Shown here one piece after another: positions 48,497 to 58,950 of a stretch of DNA of 64,000 bases (positions are counted from its first letter, which is position 1; each line of letters opens with the position of its first letter). A program made the position numbers and the translations under genes. The notes below the pieces were generated by a model, which saw only the letters and a program-made list of their open reading frames with translations, did no database searches and was not told the origin of the DNA. This stretch comes from Euryodendron excelsum. Taxonomy: Eukaryota > Streptophyta > Magnoliopsida > Ericales > Pentaphylacaceae. Where the stretch lies: NCBI GenBank assembly GCA_033060915.1, contig CM065378.1, positions 13,905,001 to 13,969,000 of the forward strand. Direction: 5' to 3'.

Positions 48497-50556
48497 CTTT
48501 AGCCATGTGTTTCTACTTGCGAAAGGAATCTTTTGGAGGTATTTCATTGAGAGTCTTGAGAAGTTTGGTGGTTTGGGGGTACTTGACCCCTTTGAGTTGA
48601 ATGATAGAGGAAATTGTTTTTGTTTGAAATTAAGGAGTTTGGCTTTCTTTACGTACTGTGTTAAGCATGGTTGCCATGAAAAAGCAAAGAACATAGTTAG
48701 TGATCTTACATGGGACCACGGTTTGGTGGAGAGTACAGATTATTTTCTACAGAAATGATAGAGTACTTGAAGTAATTGATAAGTTTGAACTTGTGATGGA
48801 TTTATCAATCATTATGCTTATTTTGTTAATTTGTCTCTTGTGGAAATGTGGACCTTTTAGCTTCTTGTATGACGGCCTTGAATGCTTGTTTCCTGTAATT
48901 CATAGTTGTTCTTTTTAATTTTTTTTTTTTCAAGTGAATCAATGCACATAGCTTAGACCCACATCCTCAGACACGAGGCAAGTGCCTGACCTACTTGACC
49001 ATGGGGTCACCGTTCGCAACAACTTCTGAATTAATTTATAGACATCTATATTTACAAAAAAAACTTAACTTTTACATGTCTAATTATGAGTTTTTATCTA
49101 TTTTAGGAACCCATTGAATCTTAAAATTCACGATTCAAATCTTGATTTAACAACTGTGGTCAGAGGATGCATACAAGTTGGCACTGGTATCTATGCTAAG
49201 AAGATGATTTTCCACAAAGGACGGGATGAAAGGTAACCTGGTCTCCAGCGTACCGTTGCTGAATAGCCTTTATTTGAGGTTGTAAAGATCGCATTGCCAT
49301 TGCAGATTCTACCTGCCCATAATTATAGAAGGCAATTATACATCATTAAAACTCAAACTCAAAGAAAATCTAATTGCAAATTTAGATAATTTTTCCAACT
49401 TAAAGAAAGCAGGTACAAATCAAGAAACTCAATCTATCAGCTTAAGGGCAAGAAAGGAATGATATAAGAAAAATCAATTGAAATTCAGTAACAGCATTAG
49501 ACAAACCTGTTTCTTTGATAAAGGAAAAGTGGCAGCCTTAACGAGTACAGTAAGAAGAATAATGGCAAACCCGTAGGCATAAGGAACATGTACAGTAGAT
49601 AACCCATCCTTCAAAACCTGAAATCAATAGAAATTTTTTTTGAAATCATACATAAACTACGATACATACCAATTAGTAATGGTAGGTATAATATACACAA
49701 ACGCTTAAGGCAACTTCTCTTTGCCTCGGAGAGTGTCCGATAAGTGTCATGTCCGACGTGTTCTTCGAAGTGTCCGTGCTTCTTAGGCCTTAAAGCACCT
49801 TTACACCAGAATTTCTGTTGTTTGCTTCCATAGAAGCACCATTGCTTAAATGCAATTTGAATCTTCTACAAGAAGAATGGAATATAGTTTTTGGTTGCAA
49901 GGTGGTATTTTTCAAGCTTGGAAACCTAACACTCGTGTTTTCTTTTTTCAATTGGTTCTTACACCTCAAGAGTACAAACAATAGCTACCAAAGTTCGTCA
50001 ATGGGCTTTATTCACGTTAGTTTGGATGCTCAATAAGTGTTTGAAAATTTGCTTCAGAGACTTGACTTATCTAACTCTATATTTCTAGAGTGTTTTGGGC
50101 CTTTCGTTACCATCTTGGTTACAGATCCTATATAGGTATTTGTTGCTCCAATTCTCATTTACAAGACTACAAACAATAGTTACCAAAGAAGGAATCTTTT
50201 ACACACACCTTGAGAACACTTTCCATGTAATATGTAATACCAGAGAACCAATCACTACTCTGTTTGTTGCTGGTGACAGAATCTGAAGACGATGAAACGG
50301 CGGCATCGGCAATCGTGAAGAGAAAACCTTCGGCTCTCCCAAACAGGTCCCGAATTAGGCCCTCCGCGCTATCCGGATCGGGAAATGGTAGATGCTTGAA
50401 CCCGAACCTGGCCACACCCAGTGTTCCCCGAAGGAATGGTTTCTGATGCGAAAGACCTAGATAGTGGGTTCGGTGGAGAAGAGGATTCGCCGTCCTGGTT
50501 CGGTCCGGGAAGGGCGAGAGGACCAAATTAGTTCCAACTGAGAGGAAAGTGGACAT
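42055..50556 (-). CDS. ALB4: ALBINO3-like thylakoid membrane insertase (YidC/Oxa1/Alb3 family), ALB4 type
   Basis: Eleven exons on the minus strand: 50556-50209, 49617-49507, 49312-49238, 47470-47410, 46079-46006, 45896-45792, 45306-45199, 44241-44138, 43998-43795, 43664-43292 and 42132-42055, giving 546 residues. About 50 Ser/Arg/Thr-rich residues suggest a chloroplast transit peptide. The YidC core follows: VPYAYGFAIILLTVLVKAAT, the NPLAGCLPTLATIPVWIGLY block, SGISWLFPFVDGHPPLGW, a TM segment ending SQYISVQIM, and FLPLMIGYFALSVPSGLSLYW. The family inserts and assembles thylakoid membrane complexes. The tail decides the paralogue. It has EQEARRRRQSEEEKRKAEEA and an acidic Ser-rich end, as in ALB4, and lacks the basic RSKRSKRK cpSRP43-binding motif that ends ALB3. 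ALB4 supports ATP synthase and cytochrome complex assembly. Assignment is by recall of the family, with no tree made. Intron 3 (1.8 kb) contains an insertion. Confidence 0.93.
48024..48065. repeat. (CT)n microsatellite in ALB4 intron 3
   Basis: A perfect CT repeat of about 42 bp, followed by a GT/GC-rich stretch. Confidence 0.95.
48120..49160. other. Insertion-like block in ALB4 intron 3
   Basis: The ends carry similar direct words: CTTAAAATTGTACAATTCATGATTCAAATC on the left and CTTAAAATTCACGATTCAAATC on the right. The middle (48400-48770) is less AT-rich than normal intron DNA and keeps a + strand frame whose protein includes AFFTYCVKHGCHEKAKNIV. That stretch looks faintly like a helical repeat, such as a pentatricopeptide unit. 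It may be a captured gene fragment inside a non-autonomous element. It has a (CT)n tract at 48462-48494. No intact gene. Confidence 0.3.
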
Positions 50557-50639
50557 ATTGGTGTCGTTTATTTGGAGTTTCTTCTTCTCAGGTTCGCTTA
50601 TGCAAACCCTAGAATGCAAAGGCAAATTTCAAAGGATAT

Positions 50640-50708
50640 GTAAGTGTGTATATTACTTTATATATATATATATATATATACATATATGCACACATATGAC
50701 GTGGGATT

Positions 50709-50760
<52 letters not shown>

Positions 50761-51130
50761 TGGTTTGCCACTTTCTCTCTGAGAGTAAAAAAATGGAAGA
50801 AAGAGGACAAGCAATGGTGGACTTCAGAAAAATATGATTTTTTTTCATGTGGCAGTCAATGGGAGGAGGAGGAGGAGGCGGCGGCTTCGTGCGAGAAGCC
50901 GAGGGGCTTTTCTTTTGGAAAAATCTTTTCTGCTCTTGGAAATAGAATAAATTAGGAGCAAAAATTGTTTTTAATTTTTTATAAAAAAATATCACAGCTT
51001 TTTGGACGGGACCCATTAATGTAGGCCCCAGGCCACTTTTTATGCTGACATGGCAGACTATGGGTCCCAAACCACCACTGGAGCCCTGTAGTTATTTTTT
51101 GCTTTGGGTCATTCGTGCAACCATTCTCAT
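50640..51130 (-). promoter_or_regulatory. ALB4 upstream region with (TA)n and (GA)n tracts
   Basis: Directly upstream of ALB4 are an alternating TA tract (about 50660-50685) and a 46-bp (GA)n tract (50711-50756; CT on the coding strand). These probably lie in the leader and core promoter, but no single TATA box stands out from the TA run. Confidence 0.4.
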
Positions 51131-52163
51131 GTGTCACGGGCTTGCAGGCACGGCACCACACGGTGACACTAAATGCGACCCGCCATGATCATATGCAGCG
51201 GAATACACCTGTGAGGCGACTATACTCCAAGCAATAGTCCCGCCAAACTCAAACACTAAGGCATAAGATTATGCTCTTGTCCAGGATCCATCCGTAATGC
51301 CCCGCATAACTCTTTAAGCATGGACCTCTGATGCTCAAACCATAAGGCAACCCAAGCTATAGGCGATAGCAACGCCATACTCAAATGCGTGCACACACGG
51401 CAAGCAATGTGCTTAGCGCCAGTCCCTCTCGAAACACAAGCCAGATGGCCATGTGCAACTAGACATGCGCGCGTCCACCAAGCATCACTCGCTAGGCACA
51501 ACGCCTCCATCCTTGAAACTCTTAGCGCCCCGCGTCAAGGTTGCCCGCAAGGAAGGCACCACCGAATAGCAACTGTTAAGCCCACAGCATAGTGCCCCGT
51601 GACACTAATGCTAGCCAAACCAAGCGGCCGTGTGCACAAGCGTGAACCCAATGCGCAAGTGCACACGAGACACACGGCATGCAAGTGTGCACACCGAGGT
51701 CCAATCCGTCATGGACATAAGCCCCACCACTTTATAATTATGGCGTAGCGGGTGCGAATGCCACAACCCCTTCCTCGACGCCAATGCCCAACATTTGCCC
51801 CACCGGGCACAATGTCGCCCACGTAGCCCCTTGACTAGCATGAGGACTGCAGCCACGTGCCACAGCCGGCCCCCAAGTCTCGCCCACTCCCTTGGGGGAC
51901 TCACTTGAATGCTGTCCCTTTCGGTAGCACCAGGGGGTGGTAGAGTCAACACCATGCCCCCCCTTATAATAGCATTCTGAGCCATCTCCAAACTGATAGG
52001 AAGAAACATCCTACCCCCTCGAGGAGTCATAATCCATAAATCCAATAAATATGGAAAATACAAATTACTAGATTGCTACGTCACCGGCCAATCATGCTCA
52101 GATATGCCCCACGCCAAAGTCCCTCGCGGCCCTCGACGTGCCACGGGTGGCAACCCGTGACAC
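51131..52163. mobile_element. GC-rich insertion with 14-bp inverted ends
   Basis: The left end is GTGTCACGGGCTTGC (51131-51145). The right end is GCAACCCGTGACAC (52150-52163). They are inverted copies except for one inserted base. CAT flanks both sides. Within the ends the DNA is clearly richer in G+C than all surrounding DNA, and the boundary is sharp. GTGACACTAA words recur inside (51162, 51598). There is no transposase or gag-pol; the frame at 51611-52063 (minus) has no motif. It could be a solo LTR of the TGTCACGGG type or a terminal-inverted-repeat element. Confidence 0.6.
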
Positions 52164-52496
52164 CATGCCTAGTGATTCTCTGTCCTCATTCAATGGTCTA
52201 GATTCACTAATGGGAGGCCTAATGCACTTAGATACAGAATTTTTGTATAGAATTTTTGTAAAGAGTAATGTGGGTATTTGTGCTCTACCATATTAAATCA
52301 AAATACTCAGTACTTTAATTTGTAATTTTAAAAATATCATTATCACATTATTTCAGTAAAATATTTTGTATAAGAACTATGTAAAAAAAAAATTTGAGCT
52401 AAAAGTTTTGTATAAATTGAATTTTTTTTGTGGAAAACTTGAGTTAAAATTCTTTGCCAAGTGTATTTTCTTTTGGGGGGGGGGGGAGAGATTTAG
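52164..52496. other. Spacer between the GC-rich insertion and a MITE
   Basis: AT-rich, with a poly-G run of 12 at about 52475-52486. No gene. Confidence 0.45.
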
Positions 52497-52687
52497 GATC
52501 CGTTTAGTAGGATTTTTTTATCTAATTTTTTTGAACTTATAAACAAAAAGTCAAATGTTTTTTTACTGTTTTACATTTTTTTATTTTTTTATTTATCTTT
52601 AATTTACAAAAATAAAAAAATTAATTTTTTTTATTTATAAACTAAAAATTAAAACTTAAAAAACTAAAAAAAGTACCAAACGAAGGA
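52497..52687. mobile_element. MITE-like element upstream of PSBY
   Basis: The left end reads GATCCGTTTAGTAGG, and the right end on the other strand CCTTCGTTTGGTAC. The interior is A/T-rich and self-complementary. Third copy of the CGTTTRGTA-ended family. It sits about 220 bp upstream of the PSBY start codon, so it borders the promoter. Confidence 0.55.
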
Positions 52688-52752
52688 AGTGATAAGAAAA
52701 TTTTGGTGGGCCCTGGAATATGAGGTCCATATCTCACCAATTCCACTCTCTG

Positions 52753-52797
52753 GATAAGAGAACAATCTAGAGATCAAAATCTATTGGATCCCATTGG
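52753..52797 (+). promoter_or_regulatory. PSBY promoter: I-box and CCAAT-type motifs
   Basis: GATAAG (52753-52758) is the I-box found in light-regulated plant promoters. ATTGG, the reverse of CCAAT, occurs at 52783 and 52793. No convincing TATA box was seen, which is common for nuclear photosynthesis genes. Confidence 0.4.
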
Positions 52798-52908
52798 CCT
52801 TTACCATTGAATCCATTCTCTCATCTTCTGAGCTTTGAGCCTCTCTTCTAACAATCTTCCTAATCCCTAAACTAGCCTGAAGAACAGCAAAGAATAAGCC
52901 CAACACAA

Positions 52909-53484
52909 ATGGCAGCAACCATAGCAACGGTGGCCATGCTCAATGCCAAGTGCTTGAGCACCAACTCCCCTAAAACCCCCAACCCTTCCAAGCCAACAAC
53001 AAAACCCATCTCCCTCCTCTCCATGCAAAACCTCCCAAAGGGTCTAGCCTCATCAAAAACATCACTAGCCGGAACTGCCCTGGCCGGAGCCATTTTCTCG
53101 GCCTTGAGCTCATGCGATCCTGCCATGGCTGCACAGCAAATAGCCGAGATAGCCGAAGGCGATAACAGGGGACTTGCTCTCTTGCTGCCCATAATTCCGG
53201 CCATTGCTTGGGTGCTTTTCAACATCCTCCAGCCAGCTCTCAACCAGATAAACAAAATGAGGAGCAGCAGCGGGTTCATCATTGGGCTTGGGCTAGGTGG
53301 CTGGGCTGCCTCAGGGTTCATGTCAACCGCTCAGGCATCGGCTAGTGAAATTGCCATGATAGGTGAGGCTGCAAGTGACAACAGGGGGCAGCTTCTGCTG
53401 TTTGTCATTGCTCCGGCTATTCTTTGGGTCCTCTACAATATTCTACAGCCAGCTTTGAACCAGCTCAACAGGATGAGGTCTTAG
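52909..53484 (+). CDS. PSBY: Photosystem II PsbY precursor (two PsbY proteins in one chain)
   Basis: Intronless nuclear gene for 191 residues. Residues ~1-50 are a Ser/Thr/Lys-rich chloroplast transit peptide. A hydrophobic stretch (52-74) ends in CDPAMAA, a thylakoid-type cleavage site. The first PsbY unit is ~75-119: DNRGLALLLPIIPAIAWVLF then NILQPALNQINKMR. A second export-type segment (123-145, GFIIGLGLGGWAASGF ... AQASA) precedes the second unit, 146-191, which repeats DNRGQLLLF and WVLYNILQPALNQLNRMR. In plants such a precursor is cut into two single-helix proteins, PsbY-1 and PsbY-2, at the edge of photosystem II near cytochrome b559. All parts are present and the frame is intact. A likely polyadenylation region with AATAAATAA words follows the stop (about 53505). 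Confidence 0.97.
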   Translation: MAATIATVAMLNAKCLSTNSPKTPNPSKPTTKPISLLSMQNLPKGLASSKTSLAGTALAGAIFSALSSCDPAMAAQQIAEIAEGDNRGLALLLPIIPAIAWVLFNILQPALNQINKMRSSSGFIIGLGLGGWAASGFMSTAQASASEIAMIGEAASDNRGQLLLFVIAPAILWVLYNILQPALNQLNRMRS

Positions 53485-54283
53485 TGATTTGTGTTTATGT
53501 ATATAAATAAATAATTCATGTGGGGGCCGTGAATTGTGATGCTCAAAACTTCTTGTAGTTGAGCCTTTATGTAATGATGAAATTTTCTTTCACAGCCCGA
53601 GCTGATCTCAGACTATATATGTGAGTGTGAGGGTTGTTGCTAATACCCATTCTCTTTTTTATTTTTATTTTTTTTTTATGATCGGATATCTAAATCAATT
53701 TTTACATATTTTAACTAATTTTAAAATTTTTATAGTCTTTAATTTCACACAAATTAAATAATTAATGAGTCAAATGTCTCGAGAATACTCCCCAACAGTG
53801 AATAGTATATAAGAATTTCAAATTTAAGATTTTAAAAGGGGCAGACAAACCACCATGCCTCAACTATTAAGGCAACCTCTTGGGTTACATCATATTCATT
53901 CAATGTTGCAAAATACCTTTTTGAATTAAAATAATTATGAAGGTAAGATAAACAATTTGATCGAAATTCTTTAACCCATCCAATAAACGGGTTTAGTGTA
54001 AACCTTTATTTGACTTAAATGGAGGGAGATTTTTCATTTCAACCCAGTTCACATGTTACATCGTCAATTCATCTCAAGCAACCTCCCAAGGCAGAATATT
54101 ACATTGTGACTCATATGCCTTATTTCTTCATTTTAATTAAAGAAGAAAAGGATATTATTCTTCATCTTTTTTTTTTTAATCCTACTAACTCTCCCTCCCT
54201 TTTGATAATCCTCAAACCAAAAAAAAAAAGTCAATATTCTCTCCTGATGTAATAAAATACCTATTTCACTGTAAAAATTATAA
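53485..54283. other. PSBY 3' region and intergenic DNA
   Basis: About 150 bp of 3' UTR, then AT-rich DNA with no gene recognised. Confidence 0.45.
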
Positions 54284-54572
54284 GATAAATTACACCAACT
54301 TCTTTTAAATATTTGTTTAAATACAAACGCTTTACTCAACCATTTCAAAATTATATTAACCTACCTTGTTAGTACCGTCGGGCAAACGGTGCTAATAGAA
54401 TTTGCAAAAAGGCAATAATAGCCTTGATATTTAAAAATAAAATAATTCAATTTTTTCTCCTCTCTCTCTCTCTAAAACCCTCATTTTCTCTCTCTAAAAC
54501 TCACCTTCAGTTGATACCATTGCAAGACCACACACCCCCAAAATCACCCACCTGCCGCCAATCCTACTAAGA

Positions 54573-54607
<35 letters not shown>

Positions 54608-55091
54608 GGTTCTTCCCTAAATTTGATCTCCAAAAGGCAATTTTTAGATAGATGATCAGGTCGTAAAGTTTTGGGTTTATATACATCTCTATATATACGT
54701 ATATGTATACTTTTAAACCCAACATATCACCAAAAAGAAGCATTTGTGTAATCTGCTTTGGGTGTGTGTATATATATATGTAAGTATATTTTCAAACTCA
54801 ATAGATTACTCTGTTTTGAATTGGAAACTTCAAAAAAAAAAAAAAAAAATTGATCCGTGACACAAGGTGAGAAAATCAATGGCTGCTGAACCCATCAACA
54901 CTCAGTACCCAAATTCAAACCTATAAACAATGTGAGGAAATCTGGGTCCAGACCTAGATTCGAACCCATCAACACTCAAGACCATCGAAAAGTTTCCCAA
55001 GTCGTCAAAATTGGTGAGGGACACGGGTTCAGTGGGTAGGAAGTTAGGAACAATGAAGATGATGAAAATAGGGCTTTGCAAGCCATTGCTG

Positions 55092-55123
<32 letters not shown>

Positions 55124-55647
55124 TTAGAGTTATTACCCAGTAACCCATGGAAACAAATTGTGGCCCTCCCAAACTAGAATCACTACAAATTAGTGAGAGA
55201 GTGGTTGAAGGGGATATGGTTGCAATGGTGTGGATGAGTTGCCAGCCAAAGGTGGAGAAGGGGTAGAGCGGGGTGTAGCAATGGAAGGATGAAGGTGTTG
55301 GTGGAAAGTGGGGAGGGTTGTGTGGTAATGATGAAGGGTGAAGGAAAAAAAAAAAAAAAAAAAAAGCTTTAACAGGAGGAAGATAGGAACAGAGGTGGTG
55401 GCCGGAGGTTGGGGTTCGCCGAAGAAGAAGGAACGTTGAAGAACTTTGACTATAAAGGTTAAATGGTTATTTTGAAAAATATTTATGCTAGGCAACTATT
55501 TACTGTCTTGTCAACAGACGATTCACTAACGAAAGAAAAAATCTGTTATCAAAATATAAAAAATAAGAGAGATTGGTGTAATTTTAAGATGGTTGGGAGA
55601 AGTACTTGTATTTATATAAATATTTAAAATAATTTATGTAACTTATC
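54284..55647. mobile_element. 1.4-kb fold-back / long-TIR element
   Basis: The left end (from 54284) reads GATAAATTACACCAACTTCTT. Read on the other strand, the right end (from 55647) gives GATAAGTTACATAAATTATTT. Similarity runs on for over 70 bp (TTAAATATTTG/TTAAATATTTAT, AATACAAACG/AATACAAGTA, CAACCAT). AT-rich flanks (AAAATTATA left, AAAATTTAT right) may be a decayed 9-bp target duplication, as Mutator-like elements make. The interior contains CT tracts (54570-54603), poly-A and a GC-richer stretch (55130-55460), perhaps a captured gene piece. No transposase. Confidence 0.6.
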
Positions 55648-57544
55648 AAAATTTATACGTAGAGAGAGAAAGAAAGGGACATTGGAGGGTATATGACATC
55701 ATAAAAATTTAGTCTAAAGATACCAACTTTTGGTTAATTGACTTTATGCCCTCAGACTGATGTCCTTAAACAATTTGAAGATATGCAATGATGGGCTTGT
55801 GCCTATACTTTTATCCTTTACTTATATTTATTTACTCACTTTTTTTGGTCTGCTTTTCCTTTTACTTTCCATTGGGTTAAGTTTAGCATTTTCTTTCTTA
55901 AATGGACTAAGTATCAAGATTTTGACGCCAAGTATATTCTTGCACCCATAGTATTACTATTTTTATTCAGCACCTGAGCTGGTGCCAGAGATCAAAATTT
56001 AAAGCTCAATTGGCAGCATTGGTTTTTTTTTTTTTTTTAAAGTTGCTTCAGACAAAACTCTCATTAAAATATTATACCAATAGAAAAATTATACAAAAAT
56101 TAAAATAGATTGATGTAATTGAATTTGGACCAATCATTTTAAAATATATAGTCGACTAAGATTACTTTTAATTATGTAAATGTTATGGACCCAAGTAAAG
56201 GGAGCCCCAAATATTAGTCAAACAAATACTTTTAGTGCAAATAAGACCAGCTATAAACTCAAACTTTTTTTTTTAAAATTGCAATTCTCTTCGAATCAGT
56301 TTGAAATAGATTTTTCTTTTGTAAATACTCTAATCTTGACATAGATGAGCTGCCTTAGTCGAGATGCACAACAGATAACCCAGACACTCCTGATTGCATA
56401 ATCATAAAAATAATTTTTAAAAAAACACTTCCAAAAAGAAAACAAGTGCCATATACAACAAGTGAATAACATGTTAGTTGATCATTCACTATATTTGTTT
56501 AATTCTTAAAGCTTAGCCATGGGGCCACTTTCTCATTAGATCCGGAAATTAAGGCAAGACCCAATAAATCAACATAATTAGGATCTAAGGCACTTTCTAT
56601 TTTCCTGGCGGTAAAACTAACAATGATAACAGAATTAAACTACAAAATCCCCCAATTGGTAATCCATTTGTTTTATTTTTTCTTGTTTTTGTTTGTATTA
56701 TGCAAACTTAAAAAAAAAAAAAAAACAGATTTGATAACACTTTTGTTGTCTTCTTTTTTTTTTTGGCCAATAGTTTTCAAAATTGTTTGAAAACAAACTG
56801 TGTTTTCAAAACAAATGCAAACAAAACCCACTTTCTCTCCCGTTCTCTCACTTGGTTTCAGTCACTAGTCACTGGCATTCACACCACCCATCCACCATTA
56901 CCAAACATGTTTTACTTTTGTTTTTATTTTCATTTAATTTCACAAAATAAATTTGCTTTCAAAAGCAATATTACTAACACGTTTAAAATGTCAATTAAGT
57001 AAATATGTTTAAGTTATTGGTAAAATAAAGGTATAAATTACTGGTCTTGTCATTTCAAACACACAAGAATCTTAACAATTTTTGCTTTCAAAAGACTTCA
57101 AAATGTCGAATAAAGTTTGTTTACCCAAGAATTTTATCAAGATTTAAATTACAAAAAATTAGCAAATTTTACACTCAAGAGCAATTATTAGTACTTTCGA
57201 ATTGTCAGAACTAAACAACAAACCAACCAATGTGAAAACAAAAAACAGCCGTTTGAGTTCGATCCCACTTTTGCTGTTATCGTCAACAAACTATATACGT
57301 AATCATGCAAAAAAACAACCGCCACTTTGACTCCTGCATGCGCACTACGCACCCTAGTGTTCATTAGTGGCTTGTTGATCAACAGCCCCTGCCATTTGGC
57401 CTTGTGACTCTCTCTCTCTCTCTCTCTCTCACCGTGCAGCAACACCCATAGCTATACCTACATGTGTATATACATTTACGTGTATAGATACATACATATA
57501 TAGAGAGAGAGAGAGTACTGGGAGAAGTTCTGGCTGTTTTGAAG
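55648..57544. other. Intergenic DNA, no gene seen
   Basis: AT-rich. Near 56660-56830 there are inverted stretches resembling the ends of the AT-rich MITEs elsewhere in the window, too degenerate to call. A (CT)n tract lies at 57409-57429. Confidence 0.4.
57490..57516 (+). promoter_or_regulatory. Possible TATA box and GA leader of the methyltransferase gene
   Basis: CATACATATATAG followed by (GA)n lies about 65 bp upstream of the ATG at 57565. Inferred from spacing only. Confidence 0.35.
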
Positions 57545-57564
57545 CCCAGAAACTAATTGCAGAC

Positions 57565-58320
57565 ATGAAAGACACCCAAAGAAGACCAATCGTACCCAAA
57601 TGTTTCATTCTCTCTCTGCTCCTCTCGGCTGCGTTCTTCCTTTTATTCTTCCTCCAGCCCCACCACCAACTAATCACCAAACCACCACCCAAAAACCAAA
57701 CTTCCGGCGAATCCGACCTCCGAATACGACCCGGATACTCCTCCTACGAAGCCTACATACAACGCCAGCTCAACAAAACTCTAAACCCGAAGCTCCGAAA
57801 GGTATGGACCACCCGAGACTGGGACCGGAAGATCCAAGTCTTCGCCAACTTCTTCGCCGAGCTGAAACAAAAACACCTCCTGTTTAACGACTCGAACGCT
57901 CTCTGCATCGGGGCCCGGGTCGGACAGGAGGTGGAGACGCTGAGGCTGGTCGGAGTATCCGACTCGGTGGGCATTGACCTCGTCCCGTACCCGTCCCTTG
58001 TCTTGCGGGGCGACTTTCATCACCAGCCGTTCAATAACGAGACTTTCGACTTCGAGTTCTCGAACGTGTTCGATCACGCGCTGTACCCGAACAAGTTCGT
58101 TGACGAGATCGAACGGACGTTGAAGCCCGGTGGGGTCTGTGTACTACACGTGGGGCTTGGTAGACGGTCTGATAAATACTCGGCCAATGATCTGTACAGT
58201 GTCAGACCGTTGAAGGTGTTGTTTCGGCGGTCGGAGTTGGTTCATTTTCGGACGGTTGATGGGTTCGGGTTGGATACCGAAGTGGTTTTTCGAAAAAAGA
58301 AAGGGATTCAGAGGTCATGA
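57565..58320 (+). CDS. Membrane-anchored S-adenosylmethionine-dependent methyltransferase-like protein
   Basis: Intronless gene for 251 residues. A short basic start, then a single hydrophobic helix (about residues 13-31), make it a type II membrane protein, most likely of the Golgi or ER with its catalytic part in the lumen. A Pro-rich stem (38-45) is followed by a compact Rossmann-type fold. Motif I is LCIGARVGQEV (113-123), an acidic end of strand 2 is seen in GIDLVPYP (136-143), the motif II region is GDFHHQPF...FDFEFSNVFDHA (149-172), and the post-II motif is LKPGG (186-190). This is the Methyltransf_11 pattern. Motif I has GARVG in place of the usual GxGxG, which may weaken or alter cofactor binding. 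Plants have small families of such proteins; the substrate is unknown. Base composition is much more GC-rich than its neighbours. Confidence 0.82.
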   Translation: MKDTQRRPIVPKCFILSLLLSAAFFLLFFLQPHHQLITKPPPKNQTSGESDLRIRPGYSSYEAYIQRQLNKTLNPKLRKVWTTRDWDRKIQVFANFFAELKQKHLLFNDSNALCIGARVGQEVETLRLVGVSDSVGIDLVPYPSLVLRGDFHHQPFNNETFDFEFSNVFDHALYPNKFVDEIERTLKPGGVCVLHVGLGRRSDKYSANDLYSVRPLKVLFRRSELVHFRTVDGFGLDTEVVFRKKKGIQRS

Positions 58321-58546
58321 TTTTGTATTAGTTTTTTATTTTTAATTTAATTCTGTTGGTGATGAGTTTTTTGTTGGAGGAGACTTTGATTATTTTTGGG
58401 TATTTTCTTTTTCTTAGTGTCCTCCAGGCATTTATTGTTTAAACATATATGAGAACAAAAATGATGTGAAAATAATAGCGTATTTCGAATTTTTGTCTAT
58501 GAAAATATGAAGAAAACAAAAAAGTAAATAGCTAGCCCAACAACAA

Positions 58547-58585
58547 CACCCACCCACCCACCCCCACCCCCCCCCCCCCCCCCCC
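58547..58585. repeat. C-rich tract ending in a 19-base poly-C run
   Basis: (ACCC)n passes into poly-C. It could fold as an i-motif or G-quadruplex, or mark a sequencing problem. Confidence 0.85.
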
Positions 58586-58950
58586 GTCTCTGTGGTGAAC
58601 ATTATGCATGTCACCTACTATGATCATGTGGATTGTAAAGGACAATCTACCTATCCAAAAAATAAAGAAGACTGTCATTAACCGCTAAACCAGAAATTTA
58701 ATTAAATCAAGAAAAAATAGCTAGATTGATCAAAATAACAAGCTAGACTCCATTTCTATTGGGTCCAAGCTACATAATAGAGTATTATATAAGTGAACTT
58801 CTCTTGAATTGCCAATGCTGCAAATAAATTAAGCAAAGAAATCTTCTTCTAAGAAAGCCAGAGCCATATAAGAAGCCGGACAGGTAAAATAAATCAGTTT
58901 CGCATGCTTTTGACTCCTATGTTGATCTGAGTCATTATTAAACAAATTAC

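Noticed and set aside
51611..52063. 150-codon minus-strand frame in the GC-rich insertion
   Set aside because: Open because the block is GC-rich; no domain, no repeat-element protein motif.
52872..53321. 149-codon minus-strand frame opposite PSBY
   Set aside because: Antisense shadow of a conserved photosystem II gene.
55190..55495. 101-codon minus-strand frame
   Set aside because: Contains Phe and Pro/Thr runs from simple repeats inside a fold-back element; could be captured DNA but no family seen.
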